DNA of 64,000 nt from positions 42,790 to 106,789 of the forward strand of contig CAZQRP010000010.1 of assembly GCA_964596125.1 (NCBI GenBank). The letters are read 5' to 3'. This document shows, piece after piece, positions 24,921 through 32,787 of the stretch. Both the position numbers and the translations under genes were made by a program. The DNA is from CAZQRP01 sp964596125 (lineage in GTDB: Bacteria; Chloroflexota; Dehalococcoidia; GIF9; UBA5629). The notes beneath the pieces were generated by a model. The model saw only the letters and a list, made by a program, of their open reading frames with translations. It was not told the DNA's origin and did no database searches. The number at the start of each line of letters is the position of its first letter. Positions within the stretch are counted from its first letter, which is position 1.

Positions 24921-26063
24921 ATGAGTAACATTATCAAAAACCTGGCCGTTTTGGGTTCAACAGGTTCGATAGGACAACAAACTCTGGATATAGTAAGAAA
25001 CTTCCCGGACAAATTCAGAGTTGTGGGATTGGCCGGTGGTGAAAACAGTGATCTACTCGCCAAACAAGTCCAGGAACTGAATCCTCCCTTTGTGTATTCA
25101 AAGCGTCCTATAAATCTACCCCAAGGCATAAAATCACTTTCTATGGAGGATATGGCCAGCCATCCAGATGTCGACCTTGTTGTTATGGCTACCGCAGGCA
25201 AAACAGGACTTACCCCTACCCTGGCAGCTATCAAAGCTGGCAAGAAAATTGCCCTGGCAAATAAAGAAGTGCTGGTTATGGCTGGCGGAATACTCATTAC
25301 AGAAACCAAACGCTACCAATCGCAGATACTACCCATCGACAGCGAACACAGCGCCATATGGCAGTGTCTTCATGGGGAAAAGGCCGTAGTGGCCAGGCTT
25401 TTCCTGACAGCCTCAGGAGGCCCTTTCTTTGGCTATCCTCAATCACAATTAGACAAGGTAACAGTCAAGGAGGCATTACAACATCCCACCTGGAAAATGG
25501 GACGAAAGGTCACAATTGATTCTGCTACTCTAATGAATAAGGGACTGGAAGCAATTGAAGCACACTGGCTTTTCGCTATTCCATTTGACAAAATAGAAAT
25601 TATAATCCATCCTAAAAGCATTGTTCATTCACTGGTAGAATTTGAAGATGGCTCAATAAAAGCGCAGCTCGGTTTCCCTGATATGCACTTACCTATTCAG
25701 TACACCCTGTCCTATCCTGAACGACTCCCCAACACCAGTACACCACGTCTTGATTTGGTTCAAATCAGTCCGCTAAACTTTGAGGCAGTAAACTATGAAA
25801 GTTACCCCTGTTTAGCCCTTGCATTAGAGGCTGGCAAGAAAGGAGGCACGTACCCCGCTGTACTGTGTGCCGCTGATGAAATAGGGGTTGAACTCTTCCT
25901 GAATGGACATATCGCTTTTACCGACATAGCTAAAATAATATCCAACACTATTAACGTACACCATAGTATATCCAGCCCAACACTGGACGATATCCTGGCT
26001 GCGGATGCGTGGGCACGGGAAACAGCAATTCAAGTGGCAAATAAGAGGAGCCTATGTTACTAA
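24921..26063 (+). CDS. dxr: 1-deoxy-D-xylulose-5-phosphate reductoisomerase
   Basis: 380 aa, the family's normal length. NADPH-binding LGSTGSIGQQTLDIV (residues 10-24) begins the protein. ALANKEVLVMAGG, LPIDSEHSAIWQCL and TASGGPFFG with the metal ligands Asp and Glu, and TIDSATLMNKGLEAIEAHWLF form the active site. It makes 2-C-methyl-D-erythritol 4-phosphate, the committed step of the MEP isoprenoid pathway. The stop overlaps rseP by 10 bases, and ispG of the same pathway follows. Confidence 0.96.
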   Translation: MSNIIKNLAVLGSTGSIGQQTLDIVRNFPDKFRVVGLAGGENSDLLAKQVQELNPPFVYSKRPINLPQGIKSLSMEDMASHPDVDLVVMATAGKTGLTPTLAAIKAGKKIALANKEVLVMAGGILITETKRYQSQILPIDSEHSAIWQCLHGEKAVVARLFLTASGGPFFGYPQSQLDKVTVKEALQHPTWKMGRKVTIDSATLMNKGLEAIEAHWLFAIPFDKIEIIIHPKSIVHSLVEFEDGSIKAQLGFPDMHLPIQYTLSYPERLPNTSTPRLDLVQISPLNFEAVNYESYPCLALALEAGKKGGTYPAVLCAADEIGVELFLNGHIAFTDIAKIISNTINVHHSISSPTLDDILAADAWARETAIQVANKRSLCY

Positions 26064-27112
26064 CGATAGTAGCCTTTATTATTGTACTGTCCGTACTTGT
26101 CCTTGTCCATGAGTTCGGCCATTTCTTTACTGCAAAATGGGCAGGAGTTAAAGTAGAGGAGTTTGGCTTCGGCTACCCTCCCAAGCTGCTAAGCTTCCAA
26201 CGAGGTGAAACCGTATATTCATTGAATGCTATACCATTTGGTGGCTTCTGTAAGATGCTTGGTGAAGAAGACCCCACATACCCAAGGAGTCTTGCCAGTA
26301 AAAGCCATGCTATCAGAGCTTTGATTCTTGGCGCTGGTTCATTAATGAACATCTTGCTGCCGATAGTATTATTTTCAATCGCCTTTATGATTCCGCACGA
26401 TATCGTACTAGAGAAAGTGCAAATAAAAGAAGTAGCGCAAGATTCACCTGCTCAAATCGCTGGGATAGAGGCGGGAGATATCATCCTAGAAATAGATAAC
26501 CGTCCGATTAAAAACCGCAGCGATGTCTTTATACTCGTTCAGCGCAATCTTGGCTCACAAATACATATCTTACTTCAAAAGGCTGATCTCAGCCGGAAAG
26601 AGGTAACTTTGACGCCGAGATGGAAACCCCCACCGGGAGAGGCAGCAATTGGTATCGTCTTCTTCGGAGTAGATGCAACGATAGTCCGTGAGTCCCAACC
26701 TTTCTGGAAGGCAATTCCCTTAAGCGTTGTTCATTGCTGGGAGATCCTCGTCCTGTATAAAAATGAAATAATAGGCTGGTTCACCAAGAGTAGAGCACCT
26801 CAGCTTACCGGTCCTGTAGGTATAGCCCAGCTAACAGGTGAAGCAGCTAAGGCTGGACTGAGCCCGTTGCTTGAAATCGCGGCCATTATTAGTATAGCCA
26901 TAGGTATATTTAATCTATTCCCGTTCCCGGGACTGGACGGAGGCAGGATTACTTTTGTGGTTCTGGAATGGATCAGGCGCGGTAAAAGGATATCGCCTAA
27001 AAAAGAAGGACTTGTTCACCTTGTCGGTTTCATGATATTAATAACGCTTGTTCTTGCCGTCACCTACAATGATATACTACGCATTATTCAAGGGGAGAAC
27101 CTGCTGCCTTGA
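26054..27112 (+). CDS. rseP: RseP-type site-2 intramembrane zinc metalloprotease
   Basis: 352 aa. The zinc motif HEFGH is in the first helix (residues 19-23) and the third ligand is in FPGLDGGRI near the C terminus. A PDZ domain lies between (about residues 125-205, DSPAQIAGIEAGDIIL). The enzyme cuts transmembrane segments of anti-sigma factors or signal-peptide remnants. It overlaps dxr by 10 bases and ispG by 4 bases, so the three are translationally coupled. This clustering of rseP with dxr is widespread in bacteria. Confidence 0.94.
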   Translation: MLLTIVAFIIVLSVLVLVHEFGHFFTAKWAGVKVEEFGFGYPPKLLSFQRGETVYSLNAIPFGGFCKMLGEEDPTYPRSLASKSHAIRALILGAGSLMNILLPIVLFSIAFMIPHDIVLEKVQIKEVAQDSPAQIAGIEAGDIILEIDNRPIKNRSDVFILVQRNLGSQIHILLQKADLSRKEVTLTPRWKPPPGEAAIGIVFFGVDATIVRESQPFWKAIPLSVVHCWEILVLYKNEIIGWFTKSRAPQLTGPVGIAQLTGEAAKAGLSPLLEIAAIISIAIGIFNLFPFPGLDGGRITFVVLEWIRRGKRISPKKEGLVHLVGFMILITLVLAVTYNDILRIIQGENLLP

Positions 27113-28167
27113 TAATGCGCCGTTCATCAAAATCTATCAGGATTGGGACAGTAATAGTAGGCGGTAATGCTCCTGTTATAGTCCAGTCCATGACCAAAAC
27201 AGACACCAGGAATATACCGGCTACTATAACACAAGTAAAAGAACTGGCAGAGCATGGTTGCGAGATTGTTAGAGTAGCTGTGCCAGACAGCGAAGCCGCA
27301 CAGGCTATTTCAACTATTAAGCAAAAGAGCCCGATCCCCGTCATTGCCGATATCCATTTTGATTATCGGCTGGCTCTGGCTTCACTGGATGCCAACGTCG
27401 ATGGACTGCGCTTAAATCCGGGGAATATTCGTGACCGCGATCAAATCACCAAAGTAGTTCATGCTGCGAGAGAGAGGGCTGTTCCCATACGCATCGGTAT
27501 CAACGCTGGCAGCCTGCCACCCGCTTCGAAGCAATATTCATCTGTGGCCGAGCACATGGTCGACGTAGCACAACAGCAGATAGACTTATTGGAGAGTCTG
27601 AACTTTGATTTAATTAAAGTATCACTTAAAGCTTTTAACGTGCCTACTACAATCGAGGCCTACAGAATAATTGCCTCTAAAATCCCCTACCCGCTTCATC
27701 TGGGCATAACCGAAGCAGGTCTACCCAAAACGGGTGCTATCCGCAGCGCAGTCGGTATAGGCATCCTTCTCTACGAAGGGATAGGTGATACTATCCGTGT
27801 TTCTCTCAGCACACACCCCAACGAAGAAGTGTATACCGCTTATGAAATCTTAAAGAGCTTAGAACTCCGTCAGTATGGTCCCACTTTAATAAGCTGTCCC
27901 TCCTGCGGCCGATGTGAAGTAGATATAATTGGCATCGCCGAGTCTGTTGACGAAAAACTCCGGAAAATAAAACAACCGATAAAAGTTGCAGTAATGGGCT
28001 GTGTAGTCAACGGCCCGGGTGAGGCAAAGGACGCTGATGTTGGTATAGCATGCGGCAAAGGTAAAGGTGCAATTTTTAGAAAAGGCAAGGTAATACGGAC
28101 AGTCAGTGAAAAGGAGTTTTTGGAATCATTAATGAGTGAGATAGATAAACTTTTATCACTGGACTAA
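27109..28167 (+). CDS. ispG: 4-hydroxy-3-methylbut-2-enyl diphosphate synthase
   Basis: 352 aa, the bacterial two-domain form. The TIM barrel starts with VIVQSMTKTDTRN and includes VPVIADIHFDYRLAL and LRLNPGNI. The C-terminal iron-sulfur domain has the three cluster cysteines in SCPSCGRCEVD and MGCVVNGPGEA plus the Glu ligand region. It reduces MEcPP to HMBPP in the MEP pathway and needs a [4Fe-4S] cluster, fitting an anaerobe. The TTG at 27109 overlaps the rseP stop; an ATG at 27115 is an alternative. Confidence 0.96.
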   Translation: MIMRRSSKSIRIGTVIVGGNAPVIVQSMTKTDTRNIPATITQVKELAEHGCEIVRVAVPDSEAAQAISTIKQKSPIPVIADIHFDYRLALASLDANVDGLRLNPGNIRDRDQITKVVHAARERAVPIRIGINAGSLPPASKQYSSVAEHMVDVAQQQIDLLESLNFDLIKVSLKAFNVPTTIEAYRIIASKIPYPLHLGITEAGLPKTGAIRSAVGIGILLYEGIGDTIRVSLSTHPNEEVYTAYEILKSLELRQYGPTLISCPSCGRCEVDIIGIAESVDEKLRKIKQPIKVAVMGCVVNGPGEAKDADVGIACGKGKGAIFRKGKVIRTVSEKEFLESLMSEIDKLLSLD

Positions 28168-28242
28168 GTTACTTTCATATGTTTTAATATTGCACAAAGT
28201 TCCACATTAAGTATGATTAGTGAATTCAAAATGGAGGACAAC

Positions 28243-28524
28243 GTGGACTACCCCATAAACGTCGACATCAGCTACCAGGAAAGGCTATCGCGGCTGTCTA
28301 CTCTTTTTAGAATTGTTCTCGTTTTGCCTCAACGTATTGCTCTATACGGTATAGGTATAGCCGCCAGCATCGTTATTCTTATTGCCTGGTTTGCTATTCT
28401 ATTCACCGGTAGATATCCCAAATGGGCTTTCAATTTTGTCTCCGGTTATGTTCGCTGGCACGCCAGGGTAAGCAGCTATTACTGCCTTTTAACTGACAAA
28501 TATCCACCTTTCCGATTAACGTAA
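28243..28524 (+). CDS. DUF4389-type small membrane protein
   Basis: 93 aa from a GTG at 28243. That start has a GGAGG site 5 bases upstream, while the ATGs at 28213 and 28231 lack good sites. YPINVDISYQERLSRLSTLFRI, a membrane helix, then LFTGRYPKWAFNFVSGYVRW and YYCLLTDKYPPF match the DUF4389 family pattern of one long hydrophobic helix between conserved polar ends. The function of the family is unknown. It sits between ispG and proS on the same strand. Confidence 0.7.
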   Translation: MDYPINVDISYQERLSRLSTLFRIVLVLPQRIALYGIGIAASIVILIAWFAILFTGRYPKWAFNFVSGYVRWHARVSSYYCLLTDKYPPFRLT

Positions 28525-28599
28525 CTACTATGCAAATACAGTTTCACAACAAAAGAAGTCTTGTAGCAAACAGCACAGCACAAATTTGCAGGTAAGTAT

Positions 28600-30309
28600 A
28601 TGTATCTATCTAAACTCTTCGGTAAAACGTTAAAGGAGATACCAGCGGAAGCTGACAATCTTAGTCACCAGCTACTGGTCAGGGCGGGAATGATTCAGCA
28701 GGTAGCGGCGGGTATCTACGCCTACCTGCCTCTAGGATGGCGGGTATTAAGGAAAATCGAGAATATTATCCAGGAGGAAATGAATAAAGCCGGCGGGCAA
28801 GAATTGATGATGCCGACCCTCCAACCTATTGAACTCTGGGAACAATCAGGAAGACTTCCATCTTTTGGTAAGACCATGTTTACCATAACTGACCGCAAGG
28901 AGCATAAATTAGCGCTAGGTCCTACTCATGAAGAGATAATCACCGAACTTGCTCACCGCTATGTACAAAGCTACCGTGACCTTCCGCTTTTGCCCTACCA
29001 GATACAAAACAAGTTCCGTGATGAGCCTCGACCCCGAGGTGGTTTACTCCGTGTACGCGAATTCATTATGAAAGACCTCTACAGTTTTGACGTTGATGAA
29101 ACAGACCTTGATAAAAGCTATCAGACAATGATCCAGGCATACAAAAATGTTTATACACGGTGTGGTTTGCCGGCAATAATGGTAGAAGCTGACAGTGGAG
29201 CAATCGGTGGTAAAGCATCCCATGAGTTTATGCTCATTGCCGAGACCGGTGAAGATGAAATAATTTATTGTTCAAACTGCGATTACGCTGCAAATATGGA
29301 AAAGGCCCAGAGCGTTAAGCAACAAGTGGAGATTAGAGCACCATTACCGCTGGAAGAAATTTCAACCCCAAACATCAAAACGATTGAAGACGTAGCTGAT
29401 TTTGTTGGTGTGCCCAAAAGCCATACTTTGAAAGCTGTCTTTTATTCCGCCGATGATGAGATCATTTTTGTTATCATCAGGGGGGACCTTGAGGTAAATG
29501 AGACCAAGCTTAAGAACTTGTTGAAATGCACTGACTTGCGTCTGGCAATAGAATCCGAACTGAAAATAGCAGGGCTTGTAGCAGGCTCAGCTTCACCAAT
29601 AGGTATAAAAGGAATCAAAATTGTAGCCGATGACTCTATTACCTTGGGTTCTAATTTTATTGCCGGTGCCAATAAACCAGATACTCATATTAAAAACGTT
29701 AACTATCCCCGTGATTTCGAGGTTGACGTTATCACCGATATAGCCACGGTTAGCCCGGGTGACAGTTGCCCCAAATGCGGTGGTAGACTTCTCTCTACGC
29801 ACGGTATCGAGGTCGGCCATATTTTCAAACTTGGCACCTTCCTCAGCGAGAGTATAGGTGCCTATTTCCTCGATCGAAATGGCACATCACAACCCATCTA
29901 TATGGGATGCTACGGTATAGGGCTTGGAAGACTGATGGCTGCAGCAGTGGAACAAAACCACGATGATAAAGGTATAATCTGGCCACTTCCTATCGCCCCA
30001 TTTCAGATACACATCTGTTCTTTGCGGCCAGAGGACCCCCAGATAGCCAACGCTGCAGAAACACTCTATACAGACTTAACCAGTGATGGTTTTGAAGTGC
30101 TTTTCGACGACCGCGACGAATCCGCAGGAACTAAGTTCAATGACGCCGATTTAATTGGAGTACCTCTTCGCCTAACTTTGAGTCCACGCACTCTGAAAAA
30201 TCAGACTGTAGAAATGAAATGGCGTAACGAAAAAGATGTCCAATTATTACCTTTAGACGGTATAACTACCAAACTAAGGGAATTACTTAAAGAAACAAGG
30301 TCAAGCTAA
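28600..30309 (+). CDS. proS: Prolyl-tRNA synthetase
   Basis: 569 aa, bacterial type with the YbaK-like editing insertion (about residues 235-385, DFVGVPKSHTLKAVFY). Class II motifs are clear: LPLGWRVLRKIENII (motif 1), FRDEPRPRGGLLRVREF (motif 2) and GIGLGRLMAAAVEQ (motif 3). The anticodon-binding domain is at the end. It charges tRNA-Pro. The gene follows the isoprenoid/lipid genes on the same strand and its end overlaps a minus-strand gene by 4 bases. Confidence 0.96.
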   Translation: MYLSKLFGKTLKEIPAEADNLSHQLLVRAGMIQQVAAGIYAYLPLGWRVLRKIENIIQEEMNKAGGQELMMPTLQPIELWEQSGRLPSFGKTMFTITDRKEHKLALGPTHEEIITELAHRYVQSYRDLPLLPYQIQNKFRDEPRPRGGLLRVREFIMKDLYSFDVDETDLDKSYQTMIQAYKNVYTRCGLPAIMVEADSGAIGGKASHEFMLIAETGEDEIIYCSNCDYAANMEKAQSVKQQVEIRAPLPLEEISTPNIKTIEDVADFVGVPKSHTLKAVFYSADDEIIFVIIRGDLEVNETKLKNLLKCTDLRLAIESELKIAGLVAGSASPIGIKGIKIVADDSITLGSNFIAGANKPDTHIKNVNYPRDFEVDVITDIATVSPGDSCPKCGGRLLSTHGIEVGHIFKLGTFLSESIGAYFLDRNGTSQPIYMGCYGIGLGRLMAAAVEQNHDDKGIIWPLPIAPFQIHICSLRPEDPQIANAAETLYTDLTSDGFEVLFDDRDESAGTKFNDADLIGVPLRLTLSPRTLKNQTVEMKWRNEKDVQLLPLDGITTKLRELLKETRSS

Positions 30310-30572
30310 CGTTGGTCTGGAGTTGCACGCCTCTGTAGCCAGGCAGCCACAAATATCATAACTGCGCCCAAAATAATACTGACCAATATTTTGACCATCT
30401 CCGGCAAGTCCATACTAAGGAAAAAAGCAAAGGTAAAAAGACCTGACAGGCACGACAGACCATACATCACCATAAAAGCCTTAATCGGCTTCTTTGTAGC
30501 TGCTCGCCATATCAACCAGACAATAAATACGAAAGAACCGATAACTCCCGCTGCAATCATCTCTGTCACCAA
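30306..30572 (-). CDS. Small three-helix membrane protein
   Basis: Up to 88 aa with about three hydrophobic stretches (MIAAGVIGSFVFIVWLIW, MVMYGLSCLSGLFTFAFFL, ILVSIILGAVMIFVAAWL). The longest frame uses TTG at 30572, but an AAGGA site points to the ATG at 30560, giving 84 aa. Its start overlaps the end of the upstream 57-aa gene, so the two are probably translated together. No family recognised. Confidence 0.55.
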   Translation of the reverse strand: MVTEMIAAGVIGSFVFIVWLIWRAATKKPIKAFMVMYGLSCLSGLFTFAFFLSMDLPEMVKILVSIILGAVMIFVAAWLQRRATPDQR

Positions 30573-30739
30573 TTCCTTGCATCAAAGTATTTACCGAAGA
30601 AGGCAAACATAGCTACAGCCAGAATGAGGCAGGCCAGTTTCCCTGGTTCCGATAGATACTTCACATATTCTGCCGCCAGATATCCAACGCCTGAAACACA
30701 TAGCAATATACCAAAACCATATAAAATAAATGTCTTCAT
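30566..30739 (-). CDS. 57-aa membrane protein
   Basis: A short frame from ATG 30739 encodes two hydrophobic segments: LYGFGILLCVSGVGYLAA and LACLILAVAMFAFFG, ending KYFDARNW. It lies 14 bases after the next upstream gene on the same strand and overlaps the downstream one. Together with its neighbours it forms a three-gene set of small membrane proteins. Function unknown. Confidence 0.5.
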   Translation of the reverse strand: MKTFILYGFGILLCVSGVGYLAAEYVKYLSEPGKLACLILAVAMFAFFGKYFDARNW

Positions 30740-30753
30740 TTCTTAAGACCTCT

Positions 30754-31278
30754 TCATCTGACTGGAGGCACTGGTGTTTCTATAATTGTTTGTGGACTAC
30801 GAGGCTCATAATAATCAAGAATAACTTTGCGTTCTATTTCACCATGCTTGATTCGTACCGTGTACTCACCTATCCCAAGACCTGCTTCGTCTATCTCTTC
30901 ACTGCTCAATGTCCATTCCACAGTCATATCATCAAAACTAGACAATAAAATATTTTTGTTCAATGAGTTAAGTAGTTTTTCTCCGCTTTTCCAAACCGAG
31001 ACATCTACATTAGTTGCATAAGGAGAAAAATTCCTGTTATCGATACTATATCTGAAAGAGACTGAATCACCCCACAACGCCGGCATATTATAACCACCCC
31101 TGTCAATCCACCTCTCCTGCCAGAAATCCGGCTCTATTTTCTGTTCCCGTTCTTGAACACTTATATACAGCGTATCATAGATGCCCAGGTATCCATCAAC
31201 AACAAATATGGCTAATATACCAGCAAAACAGACCAGTGCCAGTATTAAATAAAGATTTCTACTTTGATCAGATTTCAT
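30754..31278 (-). CDS. Membrane-anchored extracytoplasmic protein, unknown function
   Basis: 174 aa. One N-terminal transmembrane helix (LYLILALVCFAGILAIFVV, about residues 9-27) is followed by a beta-rich domain beginning DGYLGIYDTLYISVQER with a WGDSVSFRYSIDNR segment, and a proline-rich end. It is probably an external domain anchored by the helix. No family recognised. It is the first gene of a minus-strand set with the two small membrane proteins. Confidence 0.6.
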   Translation of the reverse strand: MKSDQSRNLYLILALVCFAGILAIFVVDGYLGIYDTLYISVQEREQKIEPDFWQERWIDRGGYNMPALWGDSVSFRYSIDNRNFSPYATNVDVSVWKSGEKLLNSLNKNILLSSFDDMTVEWTLSSEEIDEAGLGIGEYTVRIKHGEIERKVILDYYEPRSPQTIIETPVPPVR

Positions 31279-31332
31279 GCTGTATTCATTTTAACAAAAT
31301 TCTTTAGCTCATTATAAGTCATATGACTATGG

Positions 31333-32742
31333 TTATACGTTCACCGCGTTCATAAGTTTGTATTTATAGACCGCGGATAACGCTTTTATAGCTCCAGGCG
31401 CAGATAGATATACAGGTATATGGTTTAATTCCAACCTTTCAACCAGTGAATCAATGCTGTCACTTGCCATTGAAGCAGTCCAGAGACAAATAGTTTTCCC
31501 CTCCTCTTTTGCTAACAGGAAAGACCTGCAAAACTCTTCCTCCACGGAATAAGAAGCTTTTGAAGGTAACTGTATTAATAAGCAATCCACATTTGTATCA
31601 TTGGCCATATAGTCAAAAAAGACCTGAAAAATTTTCTCGGCGCGATTAAATTGAATACAAACACCGAGGTCAAGAGGATTTACAGGAATCTCCCAGGGAG
31701 GGAAAATAGCTTTAATTCCATCTATCGTATGCTGGCTCGGGCTAGCCATTGAAAAACCTTCTTGCTGACATATATCAGCAGCTATTACACCTTCCCCTCC
31801 AGAAAAAGAAGCGATAGCACACTTATTGCCACCTGGTAGATTTAAAAATTCAAAAGCTTTTGCAAAATCTAAAAACTCTTCAAAGTTCTGTGCACGAATT
31901 ACGCCGGTTTGCCTTAATAAACTATCAAAGACAATGTCACTTCCCCTGACTACAGATGCCGTATGTGAAGCAGCCGCTTTCGCCCCAGCCACAGTACGCC
32001 CGGACTTAAGTATTATAATCGGCTTCTTCTTCACTGTATCTTTTAAAAGCTGCACAAACTCCCTGCTATCCCCTTTAACGATTTCCATGTGGATACCTAT
32101 AATTTTTGTATTCTGATCCTGTGCCAGATACTCTAAAGCATCGACCTCGTTAATGTCCATTTTATTACCAAGGTCAATTAGTTTGCTTATACCCAGATGG
32201 TAATGGTTCAAAATCCATCTGAGCCTAGGATCATATATGCCAGACTGAAATATAAAAGACACCGGGCCTTGATGCACCTTTTCAATCGGGTGGAAACTAA
32301 TAACCAGGTTATTAGAACAATTTATGGGACTTAATGTATTTGGCCCAATTGCCCTGATTCCATTCTCTTTTAAAATCCGGGCAATTGTATCTTGCACTTT
32401 AGTGCCCTGCCCTCCTATTTCAGAGAACCCACCGGATACCAGTACAACTCCTTTTACCCTTTTAGCAACACAATCTTTTATGATACCCAGTGTTTTAGCG
32501 GCTGGAACAGCAGAAACGACTAGGTCTATTTCACCGTCAATATCTTTTAAACAAGTATATGCTGGTATTCCCGAGATCTTACTGGCATTAGGATTAACCG
32601 GGTACAGTTTTCCTGAGAAACCTAACCTTATCAGATTATTTAAAAGACAGAAGTTCGCCGTTGATGAGTTATTTGTAGCGCCTACTACAGCAATACTTCT
32701 GGGATTAAAGAAGTAATCAAGAAAATGTCGTTTTTCTTCCAT
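31333..32742 (-). CDS. ADP-forming acyl/acetyl-CoA synthetase, alpha subunit
   Basis: 469 aa. The CoA-binding Rossmann domain starts FFNPRSIAVVGATNN. A succinyl-CoA-synthetase-like domain follows with VKGVVLVSGGFSEIG. AAASHTASVVRG carries the catalytic phospho-His, and a second ligase domain (CAIASFSGGEGVIAADICQ) ends the protein. This matches the alpha chain of ADP-forming acetate-CoA ligases, which make ATP from acyl-CoA in anaerobes. The ATP-grasp beta domain is neither fused nor adjacent, so the partner must be elsewhere. It could also be an acyltransferase-regulating homolog. Confidence 0.82.
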   Translation of the reverse strand: MEEKRHFLDYFFNPRSIAVVGATNNSSTANFCLLNNLIRLGFSGKLYPVNPNASKISGIPAYTCLKDIDGEIDLVVSAVPAAKTLGIIKDCVAKRVKGVVLVSGGFSEIGGQGTKVQDTIARILKENGIRAIGPNTLSPINCSNNLVISFHPIEKVHQGPVSFIFQSGIYDPRLRWILNHYHLGISKLIDLGNKMDINEVDALEYLAQDQNTKIIGIHMEIVKGDSREFVQLLKDTVKKKPIIILKSGRTVAGAKAAASHTASVVRGSDIVFDSLLRQTGVIRAQNFEEFLDFAKAFEFLNLPGGNKCAIASFSGGEGVIAADICQQEGFSMASPSQHTIDGIKAIFPPWEIPVNPLDLGVCIQFNRAEKIFQVFFDYMANDTNVDCLLIQLPSKASYSVEEEFCRSFLLAKEEGKTICLWTASMASDSIDSLVERLELNHIPVYLSAPGAIKALSAVYKYKLMNAVNV

Positions 32743-32787
32743 AGTGGTAGTAATTGAATTTCAGGTTTATTATACTCGTGGAACAAG

